Source: Thermoplasmata archaeon (GTDB lineage Archaea > Thermoplasmatota > Thermoplasmata > Thermoplasmatales > Thermoplasmataceae). Taken from it: a DNA stretch of 20,391 nucleotides. Numbering within the stretch: the first letter of the stretch is position 1; the number at the start of each line of letters is the position of its first letter. The stretch spans positions 1 to 20,391 of the forward strand of contig JAJZXP010000381.1 of assembly GCA_021806345.1 (NCBI GenBank), in the 5' to 3' direction. The notes under the pieces are model-generated. The model was not told the DNA's origin. It made no database searches and saw only the letters and a program-made list of their open reading frames with translations. Below, one piece after another: positions 1 through 7,139 of this stretch. Both the position numbers and the translations under genes were made by a program.

Positions 1-130
1 CAAGTGTCTCCTGAATCTCCAGTATGCGGTTCCTCAGGGTTCTCTTCTTCCGTTCCCTGTCGGAAAACGGTTTAAATCGACTGCAATTCTTTACTAGGTT
101 GCCAAAACTATTCATTTTTTCCGTTTTCAT
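1..130 (-). CDS. Unrecognised protein, 3' part beyond the window edge
   Basis: An open frame starts with ATG at 130 and runs off the left edge after 43 codons. The ATG overlaps the TGA of the upstream ribbon-helix-helix gene (ATGA overlap), so the two are probably translationally coupled and co-transcribed leftward. The visible part is very basic (many Lys/Arg, including a run reading RERKKRTLRNR) and has no membrane segment. I do not recognise the family. The overlap with a small regulator gene is the organisation seen in plasmid control or toxin-antitoxin pairs, but nothing here shows toxin activity. Confidence 0.55.
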   Translation of the reverse strand, partial: MKTEKMNSFGNLVKNCSRFKPFSDRERKKRTLRNRILEIQETL

Positions 131-303
131 CTATCACCTCTGCAAAATATCTCCTCAATGTCATTTCTGGAAATAGTCGTGGTCTTTGTTTCCATCATAT
201 AGGAAAGAATTTTCTGGACCACACGAGATAAACTCATACTGTTTTCTGACAGGAATTTTTCCTGCTCCTCGGGTATGGTTATATTCTTCCTAACAAATGA
301 CAT
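127..303 (-). CDS. Small ribbon-helix-helix DNA-binding protein
   Basis: A 58-residue protein. The first ten residues (MSFVRKNITI) make a short beta-strand with alternating hydrophobics, followed by the helix start PEEQEKFL and a second helix around SLSRVVQKILSYMM. This is the layout of Arc/CopG-type repressors, which dimerise through the strand and insert it into the DNA major groove. A TATA-like element at 323-335 lies about 27 nt upstream of the ATG, so the transcript is probably leaderless. The gene is divergent from the four-gene operon starting at 404, and a perfect inverted repeat lies between them, so it may repress itself and perhaps that operon. The downstream gene overlaps by 4 nt. 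The family call is from pattern, not alignment. Confidence 0.7.
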   Translation of the reverse strand: MSFVRKNITIPEEQEKFLSENSMSLSRVVQKILSYMMETKTTTISRNDIEEIFCRGDR

Positions 304-309
304 TGTGAA

Positions 310-349
310 TTGATATGTAGAGTGTGTATTTATACATTATACATATCAA
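310..349. promoter_or_regulatory. Inverted repeat enclosing a TATA box between divergent genes
   Basis: TTGATATGTA at 310-319 and its exact reverse complement TACATATCAA at 340-349 are separated by 20 nt that contain the TATA element (323-335) of the leftward ribbon-helix-helix gene. The arrangement is what an autoregulatory operator would look like. Binding there would block the leftward promoter and could affect the rightward one. The binding protein is inferred. Confidence 0.55.
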
Positions 350-403
350 CTTACGATTATGATGTAAAAAAGTTATTTTCTCTTAAAGCGTACATCATGC
401 ATA

Positions 404-688
404 TTGACTGACAATCCGATAAAAGTTCTAGAGAAGCAATCAGGTTTGATTCGTTTGCTGATTTATTTAAACGATAACCCGCCAACAAATGTTCAGTCAA
501 TTGTTGATAATTCAGAGATTTATCCCAACATTATGTATCCGTCCATAAGGAAGGCCAAAGAGCTTAGATTGATTAAGGAAGAGATTGACAATTCCAAGTA
601 TCCTCCTAGGACTGTCCTTCATCTTACGGAAAGAGGAAAACTTGTTGCACAGAAGCTGAAGGAAATTGAGGAGATTTTAAAGGGGTGA
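404..688 (+). CDS. Winged-helix DNA-binding protein, first gene of the GHKL operon
   Basis: A 94-residue one-domain protein with a MarR/ArsR-like winged-helix pattern: helices around IRLLIYLNDNPP and VQSIVDNSEIYPNIMYPSIRKAKELRLI (recognition region about residues 30-56), a wing containing YPPRTVLHLTERGK (about 66-79), and a C-terminal helix. The start is TTG at 404; an in-frame stop at 365-367 limits extension, and the ATG at 397 is out of frame. The same TTG start and LT-x-KG-x-x-VA ending recur in the second winged-helix protein at 7220. The stop is 4 nt from the next ATG, and the AGGGGTGA at the junction serves as its ribosome-binding site. It is probably the regulator of the operon. Confidence 0.75.
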   Translation: MTDNPIKVLEKQSGLIRLLIYLNDNPPTNVQSIVDNSEIYPNIMYPSIRKAKELRLIKEEIDNSKYPPRTVLHLTERGKLVAQKLKEIEEILKG

Positions 689-692
689 AAAT

Positions 693-1214
693 ATGTTTGA
701 AAAATTAAACTACAATACTAGAGCAGTGAAATTTGGAGTTATAGCTAAAATAAAGATTGATGAGGGAAAAGATACAGAAGAAATAAGAACAAGAGTTTTT
801 CGTAAAGATGTTACTCCTAATGAAAAGGACTATAGGGACTTAATGAGAAGCGGCGAATGGTTAAACTTTCATTCTACAGACCTAAACGATAAAAAATGGG
901 AATGGGGAACACCTTCAGATTATCTAGGCAGGGGTGTCAATCTATTACTATTTGATAGAATTGATGGAGGAATAACGGTAATTGCTGATATAAATCCAAA
1001 GGAAGCTTTCTATGACAATGAGAATCATCACACAGTGAGAAATGTGATGGTAGGAAAGCCAACTGTGTTAAATAAGCCAATCCCTATTAGACTGATTACT
1101 GAATGTGGCCTTAAAAACCCCTCAACTTTAGGATTAATTCCATTCGAAGAAATAACCGAGAAGCAATATGATGAACTTATACGAAAATATGATAACTGGA
1201 AGAGGGAATATTAG
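693..1214 (+). CDS. Unrecognised 173-residue cytoplasmic protein of the GHKL operon
   Basis: The ATG at 693 follows an AGGGGTGAAAAT ribosome-binding region that overlaps the end of the winged-helix gene. The protein is mixed alpha/beta with no signal peptide, membrane segment or cysteine cluster. The N-terminal half is charged (KIKIDEGKDTEEIRTRVFRK). The centre carries an aromatic stretch (W57, HSTDLNDKKWEWG near 60-72), then hydrophobic strands (VNLLLFDRIDGGITVIADI, about 82-100). I cannot assign it to a family. Its tight placement between the regulator and the ATPase suggests it works with them, perhaps as a specificity or effector component; that is inference. Confidence 0.75.
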   Translation: MFEKLNYNTRAVKFGVIAKIKIDEGKDTEEIRTRVFRKDVTPNEKDYRDLMRSGEWLNFHSTDLNDKKWEWGTPSDYLGRGVNLLLFDRIDGGITVIADINPKEAFYDNENHHTVRNVMVGKPTVLNKPIPIRLITECGLKNPSTLGLIPFEEITEKQYDELIRKYDNWKREY

Positions 1215-1231
1215 TAAAGGAAGTCACTAGC

Positions 1232-2026
1232 ATGCAGTCAAAAAGTGGACCACTGAATAATTTGAAGTGCCATATCTCGAATTCAGATAGTATCCCAGTT
1301 GAAGAATTTTGTACAGATTCAGATTTATATGAAGGCGAGTTGTTTCTGTTTTGCGAGCATAAACATGTACTTTCATTTTTGAAAAATCCTGGAAGAAGTA
1401 TCCCTCAACCTTCCAGCACTACTCAATATTACGGCACACTTCCAGATGCGTATCCTAATTTTTTTAAGAAATGCAACGACGTAATGTTTGAGCATTTCAT
1501 TAATATAATAAATTTGCATCAGTTAGAATACTGGGCAGGGACTGCTTTCGCAATTCGATTATTTCTAGAATCCCTGATTTATGCAAATTATGGAACTTAT
1601 GCTTGGTATGGTGATACAATATTACGAGATAAAACAGACAAAGAGAAGGTCGAAGCAGTGAACAAGAGGATTGGTAGACTAGGATTTGACGTATTTATGA
1701 GAATTGTAATAAGTAAAGAAATGAAAGGGGATTTAACAAGTGGGGATTCCGATTTAATTGAGAGAGAATACAAATTAAAAGATGATCGACTTCTCTTCGC
1801 TGTTGAAGCTGCTAAAAAATTAGTGAATATCACTACGAACCAGCCATGGATAGATGCAGATACACTCAAAAAAGTTCAAAAAGCATTTGGCAATTTATCA
1901 CCATTAGTACACGCTAGAATGTATTATGATGCCAGTGTTATTAATGATAGTCTTAATGATGTGCTTTGTGCATATGAAGAATTTTACTCTAATGACAATG
2001 AATGGAGGATAGTATATGAACGATGA
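1232..2026 (+). CDS. Unrecognised 264-residue mostly helical protein of the GHKL operon
   Basis: ATG at 1232 lies 17 nt after the previous stop, with a weak AAAGGAAG upstream. The C-terminal two thirds look all-helical: WAGTAFAIRLFLESLIYA (about residues 101-118), then helices up to the end. FGNLSPLVHARMYYD (about 219-233) resembles the LSxxVH pattern in helical HEPN/DUF4145-type proteins, but the usual R-x4-6-H motif is not clear, so nuclease activity cannot be claimed. The N-terminal part contains two Cys (C13, C27) and an FLFCEHKH stretch near 38-45. The last 11 nt overlap the ATPase gene, so the two are almost certainly co-translated. Function is not known. Confidence 0.75.
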   Translation: MQSKSGPLNNLKCHISNSDSIPVEEFCTDSDLYEGELFLFCEHKHVLSFLKNPGRSIPQPSSTTQYYGTLPDAYPNFFKKCNDVMFEHFINIINLHQLEYWAGTAFAIRLFLESLIYANYGTYAWYGDTILRDKTDKEKVEAVNKRIGRLGFDVFMRIVISKEMKGDLTSGDSDLIEREYKLKDDRLLFAVEAAKKLVNITTNQPWIDADTLKKVQKAFGNLSPLVHARMYYDASVINDSLNDVLCAYEEFYSNDNEWRIVYER

Positions 2027-3914
2027 AGAAAAATTCGAAAAAAGACTCACAATGCAGGTTTCCGTGCAAATAATAAAACACATATCCTCCGGGCTGTATA
2101 GGTCGCCAGCGAGCGCAATAAAGGAATTAATAAGCAACTCATTTGACGCTGATGCCCATGAAGTGAAAATAGAGTTTCACTTTTCTTATGATAAAACTGG
2201 AAATCTATTTCTCGACTTTATCAGGATCAAAGACGACGGTTTTGGTATGGATCTTAAAACTCTGGAATATGTCTTCACACATATAGGTGGGAGTTCAAAA
2301 GGTAAAAGCGAAGAGAAAACACCTGGTGGCAGAGATATTATAGGTCGACTTGGAATTGGTATGCTTTCAGTTGCAGCGACATGCAGAAGCTTTGTCGTAA
2401 GAACCAAAAAGAAAGATGAAGAGCGTGAATACTCTGCAAAAATCTCTTTGTCATTTTTTGATGATCTCCTTCAATTAACTAAGTCTATGGATAAATTCTC
2501 AATAGGAAATGTTGTTCTAAATTCAAGAAGTGTTGAAGGATTTGATCAGTACACCATTGTTGAAATAAACGATTTTAGACCCCCATTTTTGTCCAATATA
2601 ATGGACGGAATAGGTCAATCTTATTTCTTTCAAGAACACTTAATCCTCAACTCAAATGAGGCAGAGGACCTGCAATATGAGAAATATTTTGAAGGCTTTC
2701 TAGAGCAGATTTCTAAAGAAGAAAAATTTCTGAGCCTGCCTATTTTTGATCAGATCATTGCCACCGTTGGTTTGATGTCTCCAGTTGAGTATCTCTCTAA
2801 CGGACCTGTTAAGCCTTACATAACTATGGAGGATGGCTCTATTCGAGAAATTCCGGGAACAAACGATAAGAACTATCTATATATAAAGGAGAAACTTAAG
2901 AAACTTGATTTTGCTGTAATTACCGAGATATATACAGATTATCAAGGGGTCGGCTCAAGTAATAGGTTCAAGATTTTCAAACCGTTACTATATCCAACTA
3001 AGAGGGACCTCGAAGAGAAAGGAATAGAAAAATTAGATTCTTATGTTTATGCTCTCGAGCCCAAAAAAGCAGCTATTGAAAACGAACCAGGCGAAACGGT
3101 AAATACCCTCATTATGGGCTATGTTTACCACCAGAACGCCAGAATACTGCCGCACGAGTACAGGGGAATACTTTTTAGAGTTTATAATGTCGCGATAGGC
3201 GATTATTTTAGAGACGAACTAAGGCTGTACAGTGAAAACCCCGTAGTTCTTCATCAAACGATGGTTGAAATTTATCTAGATGAAGGTTTTCAAACAATTG
3301 TGAACCTTGATAGAGAAAGCCTATTCGAGGGTGCTAGAAGTTATCAGTACCTTAGGGCATATCTAGAAAACCTATTTATGGGAAAAGTCCCAGAAAGACC
3401 TCCGATTAAGGTTTCAGAGATTCTGGACAAAGGCCAGAGCCAGAAAGGAGAAATTGGAGTGAGTGAAAAGGGAGATGAACAGAAAATTCCTCAATCATCT
3501 ACAAATGACACTTCTGCAAATCGGGATTTGAAGTTCTTTGACACATTAAAAGAGTTGTTGCCTGAGAGAAAAGGAATAATAAGCGACATAAAGGTCAGAA
3601 TGGCCTCTAATAGGAATCAGCGAATTAAGAAAAAGGATCCAACTGTATTCATAAAAGGGGTTGCTAGCGAGAAATTAGGAGTATCAGATGTAGATATAAA
3701 ATACACTGCTACCCTCGATGATTATGGTTTAATTTTCTATGATAAAGAGAAAGAGGAGGCAATTATTAGTGTACCTGAATTGGAAGGAGCGCGTTATAAA
3801 ATTTGGGAAAGCGTATTTGCCGCGGCGGCGATTTGGGGACCGAAAGAGCCAGATCAGAGGAAAGAATTCATGAAAACTCTATACTCAATTTACACTACTT
3901 CGGAGGGAAAATGA
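2016..3914 (+). CDS. GHKL (Hsp90/MutL/MORC-like) ATPase
   Basis: The 632-residue protein opens with a Bergerat-fold ATPase. The N-box is ELISNSFDADA (residues 37-47; catalytic E37, Mg-binding N41). The G1 box is DDGFGM (73-78), and the G2/lid is GRLGIGMLS (110-118). Family knowledge: such ATPases dimerise on ATP binding and act as clamps in MutL, MORC, Hsp90 and topoisomerase VI-B; MORC/MutL-like bacterial members are reported in restriction-modification contexts. The middle (about 200-450) would be the transducer region. Residues about 470-505 are a polar linker, followed by a separate C-terminal domain rich in charged residues. GGAGG at 2004-2008 precedes the ATG at 2016, inside the previous gene. 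Two nucleotides separate its stop from that of the convergent DndC-like gene. It lacks a recognisable nuclease motif. Confidence 0.85.
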   Translation: MNDEEKFEKRLTMQVSVQIIKHISSGLYRSPASAIKELISNSFDADAHEVKIEFHFSYDKTGNLFLDFIRIKDDGFGMDLKTLEYVFTHIGGSSKGKSEEKTPGGRDIIGRLGIGMLSVAATCRSFVVRTKKKDEEREYSAKISLSFFDDLLQLTKSMDKFSIGNVVLNSRSVEGFDQYTIVEINDFRPPFLSNIMDGIGQSYFFQEHLILNSNEAEDLQYEKYFEGFLEQISKEEKFLSLPIFDQIIATVGLMSPVEYLSNGPVKPYITMEDGSIREIPGTNDKNYLYIKEKLKKLDFAVITEIYTDYQGVGSSNRFKIFKPLLYPTKRDLEEKGIEKLDSYVYALEPKKAAIENEPGETVNTLIMGYVYHQNARILPHEYRGILFRVYNVAIGDYFRDELRLYSENPVVLHQTMVEIYLDEGFQTIVNLDRESLFEGARSYQYLRAYLENLFMGKVPERPPIKVSEILDKGQSQKGEIGVSEKGDEQKIPQSSTNDTSANRDLKFFDTLKELLPERKGIISDIKVRMASNRNQRIKKKDPTVFIKGVASEKLGVSDVDIKYTATLDDYGLIFYDKEKEEAIISVPELEGARYKIWESVFAAAAIWGPKEPDQRKEFMKTLYSIYTTSEGK

Positions 3915-3916
3915 GA

Positions 3917-4936
3917 TCATCTGGTGTACTCCCCATATTTATTAGAAGCTAATAATTCCGCACATTTCTTGACTTCCTCTGGGGAAATAAGGGGTATTTC
4001 TATTGTGCTCTGCAATTGCAGAACGCGACTCAGTATGTTTCTCCTGTAGTCTTTCTTGAGACGGCCTTTTCTCCCGTCTTTCCTGAAATATCTGTTTTCA
4101 GGTTTCTTGCTCTCCTCAACAATCCATTCTCTGAATTCAAGCAACTTCTGAACCTTGACATCTCCGGACTTTGCCAGGGCCATCATTGTTTTATCTTTCT
4201 TAACCACTGTGCACATCCAGCATCCGAACCTCATTGCTGTATTTCCGTAAAGATCGACAACGAGCTGAGTTTCAGGAATTGCCTTCTTACCAGGTATCAT
4301 AAGGAAATACCACACCTCATCTGCAGTCCAGTGAATTATTGGTGCCGCCACATCAATACCCTTCTGATTAACCCAAACGTCACTGCCGCACTCGTTGGCA
4401 CCACCGCTGAGGCATGAGCTTTTTAGCCTTATGTCTCTCTGCTGACTTTCCCCGATCCTAAGGCCGGTGATGAAGAGGCCATCATCTGCATGAAGCTTTC
4501 TTGATGGCTTTATTTTGATTTTTGGGGTGCACCACCTGAACCGTGGACCAGGGGGCGGATATCCCCTTCCTATCATTCTTACCCAGTATGTGTCTTCTAT
4601 TTCCGGCTTTACAATTTTGACTTGTGCCGGATAACGCTCCTCAATGGCTGTCAGGAAAGAATATGCAACGGCTGACATCTGTGGTATTTCCATCATTGTG
4701 TCAGAATATGTGATGTTAAGATCAATATCCGGGTGAAGTGTTTTCATGTAAAGAGAAAGAACTACCAAGGCAGTGCTGTCTTTTCCGCCGGAATAGGTTA
4801 CTATCCATCTTTTGTTCTTTTTATAAAGTTGTTCAAAAATACCGATGCTTTCTTCAAATTTACTTCTGAATACACTATTTATGAATGTGGGGAGCTGAGA
4901 AATACTATCAGTTTCTCGAACTTCTTGAAATTCCAT
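3917..4936 (-). CDS. DndC/PAPS-reductase-like PP-loop protein
   Basis: The 339-residue protein carries the PP-loop SGGKDS (residues 49-54) for ATP-dependent adenylation, RFRWCTPKIK (132-141), and GLRIGES (158-164). Four cysteines are spaced as two pairs, C175/C183 and C239/C242 (FGCWMCT). This combination matches DndC/SspD-type proteins of DNA phosphorothioation, where the cysteines hold an iron-sulfur cluster, better than assimilatory PAPS reductases with their C-terminal ECG..C motif. DndC itself is longer (roughly 500 residues), so this is a short relative. No DndB, D, E, IscS or Ssp partner is visible nearby. A TATA element at 4951-4963 suggests its own leaderless transcript. It could also act in tRNA or another sulfur transfer; family confidence is high, exact role low. 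Confidence 0.8.
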   Translation of the reverse strand: MEFQEVRETDSISQLPTFINSVFRSKFEESIGIFEQLYKKNKRWIVTYSGGKDSTALVVLSLYMKTLHPDIDLNITYSDTMMEIPQMSAVAYSFLTAIEERYPAQVKIVKPEIEDTYWVRMIGRGYPPPGPRFRWCTPKIKIKPSRKLHADDGLFITGLRIGESQQRDIRLKSSCLSGGANECGSDVWVNQKGIDVAAPIIHWTADEVWYFLMIPGKKAIPETQLVVDLYGNTAMRFGCWMCTVVKKDKTMMALAKSGDVKVQKLLEFREWIVEESKKPENRYFRKDGRKGRLKKDYRRNILSRVLQLQSTIEIPLISPEEVKKCAELLASNKYGEYTR

Positions 4937-4950
4937 AGTATAACAGCATC

Positions 4951-4963
4951 TTGTATATTAAAG
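4951..4963 (-). promoter_or_regulatory. TATA box of the DndC-like gene
   Basis: On the minus strand the sequence reads CTTTAATATACAA, centred about 22 nt upstream of the ATG at 4936. Its distance fits an archaeal promoter giving a leaderless or near-leaderless transcript. Confidence 0.5.
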
Positions 4964-5049
4964 ATCTTCTATATTTTGAATGACTTAGGAGAGCAACTCT
5001 TCATACCGGTATTGCGTAAAAATTGAAGGAAATGGTTGAACCGATGAAT

Positions 5050-5262
5050 TCAGATTAGGTTCATCTCCTCCATCAGTTCCCTCGCATTTTCATCGGCAAT
5101 TCTTGAGATTACATAGGAAAAGCGCTCTTCCAGATATTTAATAAGTTCCTCCCTTGTATGTGTTTCCTCTAAAGCTCTCCTGAATATTGAATAGTCAATG
5201 TCATACTGATCCTTCCTTCCTGTGTAGTATTCTTTTGTGAACGGGTTCCTTCTTGCCATCAT
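5050..5262 (-). CDS. Small unrecognised 70-residue protein
   Basis: Start chosen at the tandem ATG ATG (5262), one nucleotide past the TGA of the preceding 64-residue gene; the longer open frame upstream is only overlap with that gene. The protein is charged and helical, beginning MMARRNPFTKEYY and ending RELMEEMNLI, with no cysteines or membrane segment. It pairs with the upstream gene as a two-gene unit. A gap of 113 nt and a separate TATA box lie before the DndC-like gene, so joint transcription with that gene is possible but not shown. Family unknown; an antitoxin-like or regulatory adaptor role would be a guess. Confidence 0.6.
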   Translation of the reverse strand: MMARRNPFTKEYYTGRKDQYDIDYSIFRRALEETHTREELIKYLEERFSYVISRIADENARELMEEMNLI

Positions 5263-5263
5263 A

Positions 5264-5458
5264 TCATTCCCCAAGCATCTCCATCTTTTCCCTGAGTGCA
5301 GATATGAATTCCCTGTAGTCCCTGGATTCCCTGATGGCTTCCTCAATCATGTCTGAATTGTGCATTTTCCGGTCATTCCATCCCTTTCTGTATCCTTCTC
5401 TTCTTTCCGCCTCAATAACGGCATCGTCAATATTGATGAGTGTTCCTTTCACATTCAT
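5264..5458 (-). CDS. Small unrecognised 64-residue protein
   Basis: Start chosen at the ATG at 5458 (MNVKGTLINIDD) because a strong TATA box at 5481-5489 lies 27 nt upstream, which fits a leaderless message. The longer open frame to 5551 would need translation to begin upstream of that promoter. The protein is hydrophilic, with an ERREGYRKGWNDRKMHN stretch and a helical acidic end (REKMEMLGE). Its TGA is followed after one nucleotide by the ATG of the 70-residue gene. The function is unknown. Confidence 0.6.
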   Translation of the reverse strand: MNVKGTLINIDDAVIEAERREGYRKGWNDRKMHNSDMIEEAIRESRDYREFISALREKMEMLGE

Positions 5459-5480
5459 AGGAAAACTTGAGAAATTTCTG

Positions 5481-5489
5481 TTATAAAAG
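5481..5489 (-). promoter_or_regulatory. TATA box for the two small leftward genes
   Basis: CTTTTATAA on the minus strand, centred 27 nt upstream of the ATG at 5458. It is one of the clearest archaeal TATA elements in the window and decides the start of that gene. Confidence 0.6.
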
Positions 5490-5599
5490 CCGTCCTGTGC
5501 CGATGAAAAATGAGAAAATGAGTTCACTTGCACAATTTTCCACATTATCAATGATGTGGAATAGTGACATGTTTTTCATATCTGTTGCTATTCCCGTAA

Positions 5600-5767
5600 G
5601 TGGGAAGAAAACTCATAGATGTATCTCATGTTTCGGCAAAGGGTAATACCGTGAGGATAAGTGTGCCTAAACGTGTTTTGGAATTGCTAGGCGTAAACCA
5701 TGGGGACATAATAGCATACTACCTTGAAAATGGCAGCATAGTTATAGAAAAGATCAGATCAGACTGA
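5600..5767 (+). CDS. SpoVT/AbrB-domain DNA-binding protein
   Basis: A 55-residue protein starting at GTG 5600, directly after an in-frame TAA. It has the full swapped-hairpin AbrB pattern: VSAKGNTVRISVPKRVLELL, then GVNHGDIIAYYLENG and IVIEKI. These proteins bind DNA as dimers and often serve as antitoxins or transition-state regulators in archaea. It lies alone between two leftward genes and ends 13 nt before the stop of the glycosyltransferase gene, which is convergent. A weak TATA-like stretch (TTCATATCT) is about 20 nt upstream. It is closely related in pattern to the AbrB gene at 7581 and to the dead copy at 11808. Confidence 0.75.
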   Translation: MGRKLIDVSHVSAKGNTVRISVPKRVLELLGVNHGDIIAYYLENGSIVIEKIRSD

Positions 5768-5780
5768 CCTCATCATACGG

Positions 5781-6932
5781 TCAGACCTTTGTAATTGTAT
5801 AGTCCCTTGTCCCCTTGGGCCTTGCAAGAACCCAGTAGAAGAATGTACCGGATTCAAACACAGCCACAGGAATCTGGAGGATGAGCATGATCAGCCTGTA
5901 CCTCTTCTCCTTCACTGTCCATGCACCATACTGCTTTGACGCAAACGAAATAATAAGCTCATAGGTCAGTATTCCCAGCACCGGCAGTGGTGGATTATAG
6001 CCAACAAATATTACCAGTGCCCATGTTATCAGGCCAGTGAGGGTACCCCATCCAACCAGATAAAGATAGCTGAACCAGAGGACTGCTGCCTTTCTTAGAT
6101 TCCAGACATCCCTTGCAGATTTGAAGAAATGGTCCGCCCATCTTCTCCTCTGCCTGTAGAAATCCATTGCCGTTGTTGCTGGCGCAATCATAACATATCC
6201 GGGAATGTATCCGAAGGAATAGCCTGATGCGAAGATCCTCTGCCCCATGACCAGATCCTCAGCCGCTACCGGGCCGTAGTCCCATCCAAGTTCAGATTCA
6301 ATATCTGCCCTTATGGTAAGGCCTTCACCATTCACGCCTATTGGCCTGTGTCGGCTAGAGAAGAATGATACATATGAGTCATAGTCTGTGATCCTTCCAA
6401 AATCTGCAAGTGTGGAGAACAGACTATGGCCATACTCCCTCAGCCTTACAGTTCCAAGGCCTGCATGCTCCTCCATTGAAAACACATGCTCTATGTATTC
6501 CTTTGTCACATAGGTATCATCATCCAGGTGAATGACATAGGTCTCCGGACCGTAGCCTCTTTCAAGAAGCCACTGCGAAAAGTAGTGCAGTGCCCTGTGC
6601 TTGTTCTGTGAATTCTTCTCAGTCCGGTATGATTCCGGAACTACAATTGTCTCCGCATGGTATTTTGAATGGTCATATTCCTCTATCAGAACTCTTATGT
6701 CGATGCCATGGCCATAGCTCCCTATGACTTCAATGATGTGATTCACAACATTGGATGCATTTCCCACTGTTGTTATGAGGATCATTATCCTCCTTCCTGG
6801 GACAGGCGGCCTGTGCCTGTACCTTCTGATGTTCCTGTTCCTAATTAGCAGAATTGGCTGAAGTATGGAGAATGGTGCTGCAACAATTCCGAAGAATATG
6901 AGCACATACAGGAAGATGGTATGCAGGGCCAT
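5781..6932 (-). CDS. Membrane glycosyltransferase, family 2
   Basis: A 383-residue protein with an N-terminal membrane helix (residues 4-30) and a cytoplasmic GT-A domain. The nucleotide-sugar and metal-binding motif is HLDDDT (135-140), followed by NGEG (201-204), the catalytic EDLVMG (225-230), and QRRRRW-type acceptor motif QRRRW (261-265). These D, D, ED and QxxRW signatures belong to processive GT2 enzymes. Two or three C-terminal hydrophobic segments (about 283-311, 317-330, 346-370) follow. The likely role is polysaccharide or glycolipid synthesis at the inner face of the membrane; the sugar is unknown. Its ATG immediately follows the TGA of a frameshifted ribbon-helix-helix gene, so it is co-transcribed with it. 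Codon use looks more GC-rich than the defence genes, suggesting a host-type gene. Confidence 0.85.
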   Translation of the reverse strand: MALHTIFLYVLIFFGIVAAPFSILQPILLIRNRNIRRYRHRPPVPGRRIMILITTVGNASNVVNHIIEVIGSYGHGIDIRVLIEEYDHSKYHAETIVVPESYRTEKNSQNKHRALHYFSQWLLERGYGPETYVIHLDDDTYVTKEYIEHVFSMEEHAGLGTVRLREYGHSLFSTLADFGRITDYDSYVSFFSSRHRPIGVNGEGLTIRADIESELGWDYGPVAAEDLVMGQRIFASGYSFGYIPGYVMIAPATTAMDFYRQRRRWADHFFKSARDVWNLRKAAVLWFSYLYLVGWGTLTGLITWALVIFVGYNPPLPVLGILTYELIISFASKQYGAWTVKEKRYRLIMLILQIPVAVFESGTFFYWVLARPKGTRDYTITKV

Positions 6933-7120
6933 TCATGCCTTCCCCGTGCTTTCTTCAGGAATGCTCAGATAGCTCTCTATCAGGGCCTCAATGACCTGAT
7001 CAAATGTCAGACTGTGCCCTGTCTTCCTCTGAAGCCTCCTTTGACCTCATATAGTTTGAACCACTTGGGATCACGGGATATCTTCAGGGTTGTCTTTGGG
7101 TATCTTTCCGATTGTGGCAT
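6933..7120 (-). pseudogene. Frameshifted ribbon-helix-helix-like regulator upstream of the glycosyltransferase
   Basis: Reading from ATG at 7120 gives a 37-codon frame ending at TGA (7007-7009): MPQSERYPKTTLKIS... then KLYEVK. A second frame continues from about 7042 without a start and reads RRLQRKTGHSLTF then DQVIEALIESYLSIPEE, ending at TGA 6933-6935. Joined by one extra A in the AAA near 7041-7043, the two make a coherent 62-residue antitoxin-like protein (strand, then GHSLTFDQVIEALI helix). So this is a one-base deletion, a sequence error, or a -1 frameshift. The final TGA abuts the glycosyltransferase ATG. A TATA-like TTTAATA lies about 29 nt upstream of 7120. Confidence 0.6.
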
Positions 7121-7139
7121 ACAATATACGGGATAGTAG

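Noticed and set aside
3917..4936. Assimilatory PAPS reductase (cysH)
   Set aside because: The C-terminal ECG..C motif is missing and the paired cysteines with RWCTPKIK fit DndC-type proteins better.
6921..7136. 71-codon plus-strand frame opposite the glycosyltransferase start
   Set aside because: It is antisense to a frameshifted ribbon-helix-helix gene that has coherent protein pattern; the plus-strand frame has none.
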